From an uncultured Oxalobacteraceae bacterium (GTDB taxonomy: Bacteria > Pseudomonadota > Gammaproteobacteria > Burkholderiales > Burkholderiaceae): a DNA stretch of 5,439 bases. A program made the position numbers and the translations under genes. A model generated the notes under the pieces. The model did not search any database and was not told where the DNA came from. It saw only the letters and a list, made by a program, of their open reading frames with translations. This document shows positions 1 through 5,439 of the stretch, piece after piece (the first letter of the stretch is position 1; the number at the start of each line of letters is the position of its first letter). The stretch lies in the NCBI GenBank assembly GCA_946479705.1, contig CAMLHI010000172.1, forward strand, positions 1 to 5,439, written 5' to 3'.

Positions 1-218
1 ACTCCTGGGCAGCCGCCAATCCCCGCGCTCCCCCTGTTCACGCCAGCTGACCATTGAGCTGCAGTCCGCACTTGCCTGTGCTGGCTGGAAAGCGGCCCGG
101 ATGGCGCCTGGCCAAATCACTGCATCGACTTAGCGCGTTGCACGCCATGGCGCCATGTGGCCGCTCAAAGTTCTCCATGCTGGTACTTCAAGGCCGATCA
201 AGCCTGCTTCGCCGATGA

Positions 219-252
219 TGGCTTGAGGCGGGCGACTTCGCCCGTCAGGCCG
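219..252 (+). other. Bulged stem-loop in the receptor leader
   Basis: GCTTGA at 221-226 pairs with TCAGGC at 245-250 (one G-T wobble). After a two-base GG bulge, CGGGCG at 229-234 pairs perfectly with CGCCCG at 239-244 around an ACTT loop, and outer pairs extend it to about 219/252. It ends about 70 bases before the receptor ATG. There is no trailing T-tract. It may be a leader RNA structure or the end of an upstream transcript; the function is inferred only from the pairing. Confidence 0.4.
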
Positions 253-310
253 CCAGCGAATCTTGCCGTCCGCGCTTGCCCCTGGCCTCTATGGCCAGCT
301 ACCCGAACAC

Positions 311-315
311 GAGAG
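311..315 (+). promoter_or_regulatory. Ribosome-binding site choosing the receptor start
   Basis: GAGAG sits five bases before ATG 321. The in-frame alternatives are a TTG at 276 and an ATG at 291; neither gives a signal peptide at the very N-terminus. The start at 321 does, so it is preferred. Confidence 0.6.
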
Positions 316-320
316 CCTAC

Positions 321-2447
321 ATGCATTCGTCAAACCATATCGCCGCCCTGCCGGCGGCCCTGCTCGCTGTGCTGAGCGCCTTTCCCGGTGCCGCTCAGGC
401 GGACGATTCCGAATCGATCGAAACCGTGGTAATCAGCGGTGCCCGCGCCGCCACCAAACTGTCTGAAACGTCCAGTGCCATTGGCGTGGCCGACCGCAAT
501 GCCCTGCAACGCGACAAGCCGAAAACCATGGGCGATGTGCTCAATCGCATCGCCGGCGTGTATTGGAACGATCTTGGCAATGAGCAGCACAGCATGGGCA
601 TCCGGCAGCCCATCAGCACCAATGCGGTCTACCAGTACCTGGAAGACGGCATTCCGATTCGCCCGCTGGGCGTGTTTAACCACAACTCACTCAACGAAAT
701 GAATATCGCCGGCAGTGATGCGGTGGAAGTGGTCAAAGGGCCGGCGTCGTCGCTGTATGGCAGCAATGCGGTAGGCGGCGCCATCAATGCGCTGACTGCG
801 GCGCCGTCGGGCACGCCGTATGCCAGCGCCGGTGCGCGGCGGGAAGCCGTCAGCGGCTACACGCGCTACGACACGTCGGTCAGCAATGCCTGGGGAGATT
901 TCGGCCTGCGCTTTTCCCACTACAGCACACGCCGCAGCCGGAATAACTGGCAGCAATACAGCTATGGAGACAAGGATTCGTTCACTTTGCGCGCCGACTA
1001 TGCGCTGCCAGGCATGGCGGTGCTGCGCGCCACGCTGGTGCGCACAGACCTCGATTCCGCCATGACCGGGAGCGTGTTCGAAAACGATTACCTGCACAAC
1101 CGCGGCAAGAGCTTGAATACCTTCACCTACCGCAAGGACCTGACCACGCGCGCCAATGTGGCGTGGGAAGGGGCGACGATGGCCGGCGGTACCACGACGG
1201 TGACGCTGTTCGCACGGCGCAACGACCATGGCCAGATCCCCAGCTATACGATCGGCGGCTGCGTGGGCGCCGCATGCAAAGGCACCATCAACAACAACCA
1301 CGTCGATTCGCGCGGCGTCGACCTGAAGCACCAGCAGGAATTCGCCTGGTTGAACAGCCGCGTGGTGGCTGGCGTGTACATCGACCGCAGCGACAATCCC
1401 TATGTCAGCGACAATCTGAATATCGTCCGCGATGTCGCTTCCGGCCGCTATCTGAGCTATACGCTGGCGAGCGCGATCCAGCCGCTGGGCGTGCGCAACT
1501 ACCAGACCGATATCGCCAACACGGCGCTGTTCGCGCAATGGGAACTGATGCCAATCCAGAACCTGCACCTGGTTGCCGGCGGCCGCTCCGATCGCATCCG
1601 CTACGACTACCATAACCGCCTGGCGCCTGCCGGCAGCGTCAATTTTGGCGCACCGGACGAACAGCGCAGCTTTGCGCGTTTCAGCCCGAAGCTTGGCGCC
1701 AGCTATGTGCTGGGCCACAACGCCAATGCCTATGCCAATTTCAGCAACGGCTTTACGCCGCCCGAGGTTAGCCAGCTTTACGGCAAGACCGGCATTCCAG
1801 ACCTGCACCCGGCCACATACCGCAATGCCGAACTGGGCCTGCGTCTGGCATTCCTGGGCGGGGCATTGCGCCTCGACTCGGCGCTGTACCGCCTGACCGG
1901 CCGCGATACGATCGTCAGCTACACGGAATCGCCCGGCAACAGCGAAAACCGCAACGCCGGCCGCACCCGCAGCCAGGGCCTGGAACTGGGACTGAACTAT
2001 GACAGCGGGCCGTTTGACGCGCGCTTCAGCACGGCCATCGCCAGCCATCGCTACCTGCAGTACCGCGTCTCGGCCGCCCAGGACTATTCCGGCAACAAGA
2101 TGCCGCAGGCGCCGCGCGACGTGACGTCGGCGGAAATCGGCTTCAGGCCGGCAACGGGCGCCCGGGTGGCGTTCGAAATGGTGCATCTGGGCCGCTACTG
2201 GATGGACAACGCCAATACCGTCGAATACGCCGGCCACACGCTCTTGAACGTGCGCGCCAGCTACAAGCTTGGCAATGCATGGGAAGCCTGGGCGCAGGCA
2301 CGCAACCTGACCGACCGCCGCTATGCCGATTCGGCGTCCAGTTCGTATTCGGGCACAGGCAACTACAATCCGAATGCCCAAAACCAGTACACGCCGGGCG
2401 CACCGCGCAGCGTGATGCTCGGCCTGACCTATACCTATGGAAAGTAA
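321..2447 (+). CDS. TonB-dependent outer-membrane receptor (siderophore/metal type)
   Basis: A 708-residue gated beta-barrel receptor that should import a scarce substrate across the outer membrane using TonB-ExbBD energy. Residues 1-27 form a signal peptide with hydrophobic core AALPAALLAVL and an AQA cleavage site. A TonB box is plausible at residues 34-39 (ETVVIS). The plug follows at about 45-160, with EDGIPI at 108-113 and the family-typical block VVKGPASSLYGSNAVGG at 137-153. The rest is the 22-strand barrel, including a SNGFTPPEVSQLYG motif and a C-terminal NLTDRRYAD segment. Length is normal for the family. There is no N-terminal STN signalling domain, so FecA-type transcriptional signalling is unlikely. 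Cys314 and Cys319 lie in a CVGAAC segment that probably forms a disulfide in an extracellular loop. The protein ends TYTYGK rather than in the usual terminal Phe or Trp. The adjoining PepSY membrane protein suggests an iron-siderophore substrate, but the substrate cannot be read from sequence. Confidence 0.96.
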   Translation: MHSSNHIAALPAALLAVLSAFPGAAQADDSESIETVVISGARAATKLSETSSAIGVADRNALQRDKPKTMGDVLNRIAGVYWNDLGNEQHSMGIRQPISTNAVYQYLEDGIPIRPLGVFNHNSLNEMNIAGSDAVEVVKGPASSLYGSNAVGGAINALTAAPSGTPYASAGARREAVSGYTRYDTSVSNAWGDFGLRFSHYSTRRSRNNWQQYSYGDKDSFTLRADYALPGMAVLRATLVRTDLDSAMTGSVFENDYLHNRGKSLNTFTYRKDLTTRANVAWEGATMAGGTTTVTLFARRNDHGQIPSYTIGGCVGAACKGTINNNHVDSRGVDLKHQQEFAWLNSRVVAGVYIDRSDNPYVSDNLNIVRDVASGRYLSYTLASAIQPLGVRNYQTDIANTALFAQWELMPIQNLHLVAGGRSDRIRYDYHNRLAPAGSVNFGAPDEQRSFARFSPKLGASYVLGHNANAYANFSNGFTPPEVSQLYGKTGIPDLHPATYRNAELGLRLAFLGGALRLDSALYRLTGRDTIVSYTESPGNSENRNAGRTRSQGLELGLNYDSGPFDARFSTAIASHRYLQYRVSAAQDYSGNKMPQAPRDVTSAEIGFRPATGARVAFEMVHLGRYWMDNANTVEYAGHTLLNVRASYKLGNAWEAWAQARNLTDRRYADSASSSYSGTGNYNPNAQNQYTPGAPRSVMLGLTYTYGK
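2439..2444 (+). promoter_or_regulatory. Ribosome-binding site of the PepSY gene, inside the receptor 3' end
   Basis: GGAAAG lies seven bases before ATG 2452 and is formed by the last codons of the receptor gene. This favours the start at 2452 over the in-frame ATG at 2437, which would overlap the receptor and has no such site. It implies translational coupling between the two genes. Confidence 0.7.
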
Positions 2448-2451
2448 GCAC

Positions 2452-3765
2452 ATGAAGCAGCCCTCGCTGAAAGGCGCCCGCGCCGCCTTGTTATGGCGCA
2501 TCCACTGGTGGGCGGCCCTGGTGTCGACGCCGTTCGCCCTGGTCGCCGCGTTGACAGGCATTCTTTACATCTTCACGCCGCAGATCGAACAAGTCCTGTA
2601 TGGCCATCTCGAGCGGGTTGCGCCCGTCGCGCAGGCGCGCGCGATCGACGAACTGGTGGCGGCGGCGCAGCGCGGCGCGCCGGCCGGTACCTCGCTGCAT
2701 TCGGTGCTCGTGCCTGCGCTCTCCGGCGAGTCGGTCAAGGTGAGCTTCGTTCCCCAGGATGGCGCGGCGGACGCCCACCAGCACCATGGCGGCGGCCACG
2801 GGCCGGCGCCAGCGCCGCGCAAGCCGTCGTTCGGCATGCCTTCGGACGCGGTCACCGTGTTTGTCGACCCGGCCAATGGCGCCGTGCTTGGCACCCAGGC
2901 CAACGGCGAGCGCTTCAGCAACTGGGCCAAGCGATTGCATTCGCGCCTGCTGCAGGGCGAAGGATGGCGCTGGATGATCGAACTGGCGGCCAGCTGGCTG
3001 CTGGTGATGCTGGTGACCGGTGTCTGCCTGTGGTGGCCGACGGCGTCGATACCGCGGACCGGGCGCAGCGGCCGCGCGGCATGGCGCCAATGGCATGCGT
3101 TCCTCGGCGTGGCATTGGGCGTGGTCAGCCTGGCGATCCTGCTAACCGGGCTCACCTGGAGCAAATATGCCGGCGACCAGGTCAGGATACTGCGCGACGT
3201 CGCGGGCCAGGCTGGCCCGCAAATGCCGCGCGGCCTGGCCTCGCATCCAGTTGAAGGACAACAGTCATTGTCCTGGCAGGCAGTGCTGGAAAAGGCGCGT
3301 GCCGTGGCGCCCGGAGCATCGTGGCAGCTGACGCCGCCACGCGGGCAGTCCGGCGTATGGCGCGCGTCGGTAATGAACCGCAACCAGCCTGCGCGGCGCC
3401 TGGACCTGGCGCTCGACGCTTACAGCGGCGCCGTGCTGTACCAGTCCGGCTGGGACCAGCAAACCCTGTTCGGCAAGGCAACCGGGGTGGGCATACCGTT
3501 CCACCGCGGCGAATTGGGATGGTGGAACCAGGCCGTGCTGCTGGCCTTCGGGCTGGGCGTGCTGTTTTCCCTGGTATCGGGCTGGGTCATGTACTTCAAA
3601 CGCAGGCGGCAAGGGACGCTCTCGCTGCCGGAGGTGCCGCGGGGAGCATGGCGCGCGTTCGGCCCGGGCTGGTGGCTGGCCGGCGCGGCATTGTCCTGGC
3701 TGATGCCGCTGCTGGCGGTGTCAGCGCCCGGGGTGCTGGCGGTCGATCGTTGCTTGGCACGCTAG
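2452..3765 (+). CDS. PepSY-associated transmembrane protein (siderophore-utilisation, PiuB-like)
   Basis: A 437-residue inner-membrane protein of the PepSY_TM family, often encoded beside TonB receptors and thought to take part in iron release or reduction at the inner membrane. Visible transmembrane segments are at about 15-40, 175-195, 215-235, 360-382 and 407-431. The His residues typical of the family are present at the membrane edges: His18 (RIHWW), His163 (RLHSRLLQGEGW), His215 (WHAFLG) and His351 (FHRGELGWWNQ). They could ligate haem or metal, which is inference. A PepSY-like periplasmic domain occupies roughly 270-335. The first periplasmic loop has a His-rich insertion, HQHHGGGH at 109-116, that may bind metal. 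A basic KRRRQ follows the fourth helix, consistent with its end being cytoplasmic. It starts four bases after the receptor stop, so both are one operon. It ends convergently, 22 bases from the hcp stop. Confidence 0.93.
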   Translation: MKQPSLKGARAALLWRIHWWAALVSTPFALVAALTGILYIFTPQIEQVLYGHLERVAPVAQARAIDELVAAAQRGAPAGTSLHSVLVPALSGESVKVSFVPQDGAADAHQHHGGGHGPAPAPRKPSFGMPSDAVTVFVDPANGAVLGTQANGERFSNWAKRLHSRLLQGEGWRWMIELAASWLLVMLVTGVCLWWPTASIPRTGRSGRAAWRQWHAFLGVALGVVSLAILLTGLTWSKYAGDQVRILRDVAGQAGPQMPRGLASHPVEGQQSLSWQAVLEKARAVAPGASWQLTPPRGQSGVWRASVMNRNQPARRLDLALDAYSGAVLYQSGWDQQTLFGKATGVGIPFHRGELGWWNQAVLLAFGLGVLFSLVSGWVMYFKRRRQGTLSLPEVPRGAWRAFGPGWWLAGAALSWLMPLLAVSAPGVLAVDRCLAR

Positions 3766-3787
3766 GCCAAATGATTGCCAGATTGTC

Positions 3788-4243
3788 TTAAGCCGGTCCG
3801 CCGGCCGTGCCGCCACCAATCTTCCGCTGGGTGTAGCGCCATGTAACTTTCGAATACGCCAGGGCCAGGTGTTCGCTCAGCGGCTGGCCCTCGCGCACAT
3901 CGGGCGCGATTTCGGCGACCAGCACGTTCTCAAGCTCGATCTCGAAGTACTTGACCGGTTTGCCCTGGCTATCGGTACGCATGAACTCAATCCGTGCCCG
4001 CGGCACGGTCTTGCCCATCGCGCACGTTTGCAGCAAGATCGGCGTGGCAATATCCGACAGCCGGCCGATGACGATCGTGTCGTGATGGCAGCGGCCAACC
4101 GTGTGGCCGCTCGACGACGTGGCTGCGGACTTGGGCTGATGCACGCCCAGATCCACGGTCACGCACTCCATCCAGTCTGAATGCCCCGCGTCGCGGGACT
4201 CGCCCTTGATGCCTTCGATTTGTAGATAAACGTCGATTGCCAT
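3788..4243 (-). CDS. hcp: Type VI secretion tube protein Hcp
   Basis: A 151-residue Hcp1-family protein. Hcp hexamers stack into the inner tube of the type VI secretion system and carry small effectors in their lumen. Family features include MAIDVYLQIEGIKGES at the N-terminus and the core GRCHHDTIVIGRLSDIATP at 50-68. LLQTCAMGK at 70-78 is followed by an IEFMR strand, and KVTWRYTQ lies at 132-139, near the C-terminus. It ends in a short Gly-rich tail (GGGTAGGPA). Length is slightly under the usual 160-170. An upstream extension of 48 codons is open, but the start at 4243 has a strong GGAGG four bases before it and gives the canonical N-terminus. It is the last gene of the cassette, 34 bases after the STY0301-like gene. 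No sheath, baseplate or ClpV genes are in view, so it may be an orphan hcp that uses an apparatus encoded elsewhere. Confidence 0.93.
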   Translation of the reverse strand: MAIDVYLQIEGIKGESRDAGHSDWMECVTVDLGVHQPKSAATSSSGHTVGRCHHDTIVIGRLSDIATPILLQTCAMGKTVPRARIEFMRTDSQGKPVKYFEIELENVLVAEIAPDVREGQPLSEHLALAYSKVTWRYTQRKIGGGTAGGPA

Positions 4244-4247
4244 ATTG

Positions 4248-4252
4248 CCTCC
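4248..4252 (-). promoter_or_regulatory. Ribosome-binding site of hcp
   Basis: Reading on the minus strand, GGAGG precedes ATG 4243 by four bases (CAAT). It fixes the Hcp start and rules out the longer open frame reaching 4387. Confidence 0.75.
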
Positions 4253-4277
4253 GAGAGTAGATGCCGGCGCTGGCCAG

Positions 4278-4754
4278 CTACTTGCAAACGAACACGGTTC
4301 CGATAAAAGCGCCGCGCTCGGTATGAGTCGTCGCCGTGCATTCGGTGGCCTCGACAGGAATACGCTTGACGAGCTGCAGCGGGCCATAGCCGCAGTACAG
4401 CCAGGTCTCGTGGGAGTGTGGCAGCGGACCGAGCTTCCAGCGCGTGACGCCGGTTTCCCGGCTGCCCTTTTTCGTGATGTTCGCCTCGTCCGGCTTCAGG
4501 TAGCCGGATTCAGTTGGCTTACCGTGCAGCAGGCCGCCGCCGTCCAGACGCCATTCTTGTGGCATCACCGCCGTCCATCCTTCCGGCTGCCGGTCAGCTT
4601 CAAATGCGTCCGGCTTGAGCCAAAGTGGGCAGTCAAAGCGTTGTTCGCCGGCGGGTTGTTCGGCGCTGCGCGCTGGAAGCGGCATGCTGTACAGCCACGC
4701 CATCGCGCCGGCGACCGCCAGTGCGAGACCTGCAGGGAATCCACGGCCGTTCAT
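4278..4754 (-). CDS. STY0301-like secreted protein, putative T6SS immunity or accessory protein
   Basis: A 158-residue exported protein. Residues 1-31 form a signal peptide (hydrophobic core GLALAVAGAMAWLY, likely cleavage after ARSA). The mature part has four Cys: Cys42 in FDCPLW, Cys121 in WLYCGYG, Cys139 in ATECTATT and Cys157 at the last-but-one position. They could form two periplasmic disulfides. The CP near the mature N-terminus, EGWT, WLxCxYG, KRIP, EC and terminal C match my recollection of the STY0301 family, a function-unknown group found in T6SS cassettes. The ATG overlaps, as ATGA, the stop of what appears to be the ancestral effector frame, and no good ribosome-binding site precedes it, so it was probably translated by coupling. 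Periplasmic location plus coupling to an amidase-like effector suggests an immunity protein; this is inference. Confidence 0.82.
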   Translation of the reverse strand: MNGRGFPAGLALAVAGAMAWLYSMPLPARSAEQPAGEQRFDCPLWLKPDAFEADRQPEGWTAVMPQEWRLDGGGLLHGKPTESGYLKPDEANITKKGSRETGVTRWKLGPLPHSHETWLYCGYGPLQLVKRIPVEATECTATTHTERGAFIGTVFVCK

Positions 4755-4757
4755 CGT

Positions 4758-4955
4758 TCAATCACATAAAGTCGCTATCGCCGTTCCTCTGACAATCTTG
4801 CTCCCGGCCTCCATCACGTTGAGCCCGGCTTTCCAGGCTGAAGTCGGGAGTCCCTTGAGACCCGGCACGTATTCCTTGATCAGGTCGATGCACGTCCCCG
4901 AGCCTGCAAGCGGCTTGTGCCAGAGCTGGTCGACTTCACGATACACGAATGGCAT
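4758..4955 (-). pseudogene. Truncated BPSL0067-family protein (putative T6SS amidase effector, C-terminal half deleted)
   Basis: A 65-residue open frame starting MPFVYREVDQLW. GSGTCIDLI at 18-26 holds the presumed catalytic Cys22. TSAWKAG at 38-44 and VRGTAIAT at 55-62 also match my recollection of the BPSL0067 family. Complete members are roughly 120-150 residues, NlpC/P60- or CHAP-like, and continue past GTAIATF into a GHAAFY-type segment with the catalytic His; here the frame ends two codons later. The start is secure: AAGGAGG lies five bases upstream. At 4768-4751 another frame reads Tyr-Val-Ile-Glu-Arg-stop, resembling the family C-terminus and overlapping the next ATG. This suggests an internal deletion that was not a multiple of three. 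The retained peptide lacks half of the active site and is probably inactive. It is first in the operon with the STY0301-like gene and hcp, and could still be translated. Confidence 0.75.
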
Positions 4956-4960
4956 ATTTT

Positions 4961-4967
4961 CCTCCTT
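4961..4967 (-). promoter_or_regulatory. Strong ribosome-binding site of the truncated effector
   Basis: On the minus strand AAGGAGG lies five bases before ATG 4955. It selects this start over the longer in-frame frame reaching 5120, whose N-terminal part is Arg/Pro-rich and resembles no protein family I know. Confidence 0.8.
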
Positions 4968-5007
4968 CGCCGCCTGGATGCGGGCTGGCGCCTGTTCATC
5001 GTCGTCG

Positions 5008-5034
5008 ATGTCGCGCAATCGAATGTTGCGACAT
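5008..5034. repeat. Bulged inverted repeat upstream of the T6SS cassette
   Basis: ATGTCGC at 5008-5014 is the reverse complement of GCGACAT at 5028-5034. An alternative register pairs CGCAA (5014-5018) with TTGCG (5026-5030) and ATGT with ACAT, leaving a two-base bulge. It lies 53-79 bases before the effector start. It could be an operator or a 5'-leader hairpin; no T-run makes a terminator unlikely. Confidence 0.4.
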
Positions 5035-5050
5035 GGCAACAACGCCGTGT

Positions 5051-5060
5051 GGGGGGGGGG
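5051..5060. repeat. G10 homopolymer tract
   Basis: Ten consecutive G (C10 on the cassette's coding strand), flanked by GTGT and by TGGG, about 96-105 bases upstream of the truncated effector start. Such tracts are prone to slippage and, near promoters, can cause phase variation; whether this one does so is unknown. Confidence 0.6.
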
Positions 5061-5269
5061 TGGGTCGATTCGGCTTGGCTCGACGCCAACGCGTCTGTGC
5101 CGACCTCCTCGCGACGCCATCTCCAGTACGGGCGACTACCTCATTGGAAGCGTTGCGTCCGTCCGTTGAACGCGTTCTGTTGGGCCGCTAGCTAGTGCCC
5201 TCGCGCCTGCCGTTTCCGCCGCGGTCGAGCCAGCGGACCTCGCGTCACAGCGCTTGGTGTGTACGATTT

Positions 5270-5300
5270 TTGTCAATGCAATCAGGAATGCAGGTAAAAT
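5270..5300 (+). promoter_or_regulatory. Probable sigma70 promoter for the riboswitch transcript
   Basis: A -35-like TTGTCA (5270-5275) and a -10-like TAAAAT (5295-5300) each match five of six consensus bases. The 19-base spacer is longer than ideal. This is the only clearly AT-rich patch nearby. The predicted start, about 5306-5308, falls just before the riboswitch, as expected for a leader RNA. Two copies of AATGCA (5275-5280, 5287-5292) lie in the spacer region. Confidence 0.55.
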
Positions 5301-5309
5301 ATTGCACAT

Positions 5310-5439
5310 TACGTGAATGGTGCCCTCCTGCTGGTCAGCCGGAGGGTGAAACGGGAAGCCGGTGACGCATGAGATTTCATCTCACGCCAGTCCGGCGCAG
5401 CCCCCGCTGCTGTATGCCTGACGACTTTGATCGAACGCC
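5310..5439 (+). ncRNA. Cobalamin riboswitch (3' end cut by the window)
   Basis: A cis-acting leader RNA that binds a B12 form and lowers expression of the downstream gene. The conserved elements appear in order: GGTGCC at 5319-5324; a hairpin CCCTCC (5323-5328) with GGAGGG (5341-5346); GGGTGAAACGGGAAGCCGGTG at about 5344-5364; a variable stem TGAGAT (5370-5375) with ATCTCA (5379-5384); AGTCCGGC, whose CCGGC (5392-5396) pairs with GCCGG (5358-5362); and the B12-box-like hairpin GCAGC-CCCC-GCTGC (5397-5410) followed by TGTA. Typical riboswitches of this class run about 200 bases, so the closing stem, kissing loop partner and expression platform lie beyond the window. The regulated gene is to the right and not visible. 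Confidence 0.95.

Larger units (their letters stand above)
1..320. other. Non-coding leader upstream of the TonB receptor gene
   Basis: I find no convincing gene here: the forward frames at the left edge close at about bases 49, 57 and 133. The stretch holds a perfect 12-base palindrome (CATGGCGCCATG, 146-157), a long bulged hairpin (219-252) and a 6-bp hairpin at 282-298 just before the receptor start. No T-run follows any of them, so none looks like a standard intrinsic terminator. I see no AT-rich sigma70 promoter, no Fur-box-like sequence and no riboswitch motif. The receptor promoter should be here or further left but cannot be placed. Confidence 0.55.
4956..5269. other. Non-coding region between the T6SS cassette and the B12 riboswitch
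   Basis: The open frames here look like chance GC-rich readings: they lack ribosome-binding sites and family motifs. The region holds the ribosome-binding site of the truncated effector, a bulged inverted repeat (5008-5034) and a G10 run (5051-5060). The promoter of the leftward T6SS cassette should lie here, but no sigma70 pair or sigma54 -24/-12 element with correct spacing is visible on the minus strand. Confidence 0.55.

Noticed and set aside
1..54. A minus-strand frame starting at 54 (MVSWREQGERGDW) that stays open to the left edge
   Set aside because: Only about 18 codons are visible, no ribosome-binding site precedes the ATG, and no family is recognisable. It could be the start of a leftward gene but cannot be supported.
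146..157. Palindrome CATGGCGCCATG as a regulator operator
   Set aside because: Twelve-base palindromes of this composition occur by chance, there is no second copy, and no promoter is nearby. It is recorded only within the leader description.
687..2561. A 624-codon minus-strand open frame opposite the receptor gene
   Set aside because: It is a GC-rich antisense shadow: low-complexity Ala/Val/Arg composition, no motifs, and the plus strand encodes a clear TonB receptor.
2491..3383. Long open frames on both strands across the PepSY gene
   Set aside because: They are Arg/Ala/Pro-rich shadows with no domain signal, while the PepSY frame shows transmembrane segments and conserved His.
3754..3770. 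TTGGC/GCCAA hairpin at the end of the PepSY gene as a terminator
   Set aside because: The stem is only five base pairs, partly within coding sequence, with no T-run after it.
3721..3790. Possible frameshift at the PepSY C-terminus
   Set aside because: The fifth membrane segment is complete in the annotated frame and the end (AVDRCLAR) is plausible. Alternative frames give no better family match.
4245..5195. Plus-strand open frames over the T6SS cassette and its upstream region
   Set aside because: The minus-strand genes have strong ribosome-binding sites and recognisable families. The plus frames have neither.
5248..5276. Perfect TTGACA on the minus strand (5276-5271) as the -35 of a cassette promoter
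   Set aside because: No -10-like hexamer occurs at 16-18 bases, and the sequence overlaps the better-supported plus-strand promoter.

Overview
GC-rich DNA from what looks like a betaproteobacterium, most likely Burkholderiales (Massilia/Duganella/Janthinobacterium-like Oxalobacteraceae). This placement rests on codon choice and on recalled protein families; no database search was possible. The window is a junction of three unrelated blocks.

Block 1 (about 1-3765, + strand) is a metal or siderophore uptake pair. A 320-base leader carries hairpins but no recognisable promoter. It is followed by a complete TonB-dependent outer-membrane receptor (321-2447). Four bases after its stop comes a PepSY-associated membrane protein (2452-3765) of the type found beside siderophore receptors and thought to handle or reduce iron in or at the inner membrane. 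The ribosome-binding site of the second gene lies inside the last codons of the first, so the two are a translationally coupled operon. The membrane protein has a His-rich periplasmic insertion.

Block 2 (3788-4955, - strand, convergent with block 1) is a small type VI secretion cassette, in transcription order: a BPSL0067-like putative peptidoglycan-amidase effector, a STY0301-like secreted Cys-rich protein, and the tube protein Hcp. The effector is broken. It keeps its N-terminal half with the presumed catalytic Cys and ends at residue 65. Just before the next gene, another frame reads Tyr-Val-Ile-Glu-Arg-stop with an ATGA overlap onto the STY0301-like start. This looks like the original effector C-terminus left behind by an internal frameshifting deletion. 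The result is an intact Hcp and putative immunity or accessory protein beside a disarmed effector.

Block 3 (about 4956-5439) is non-coding. It holds a G10 homopolymer and a bulged inverted repeat upstream of the T6SS cassette. A sigma70-like promoter then reads rightward directly into a clear cobalamin (adenosyl/methyl-B12) riboswitch, which is cut by the window end. Its target, presumably a B12 uptake, biosynthesis or B12-independent isoenzyme gene, lies beyond base 5439. The riboswitch does not control the receptor at the left, which lies upstream of it.

I see no tRNA, rRNA, CRISPR array or insertion sequence.
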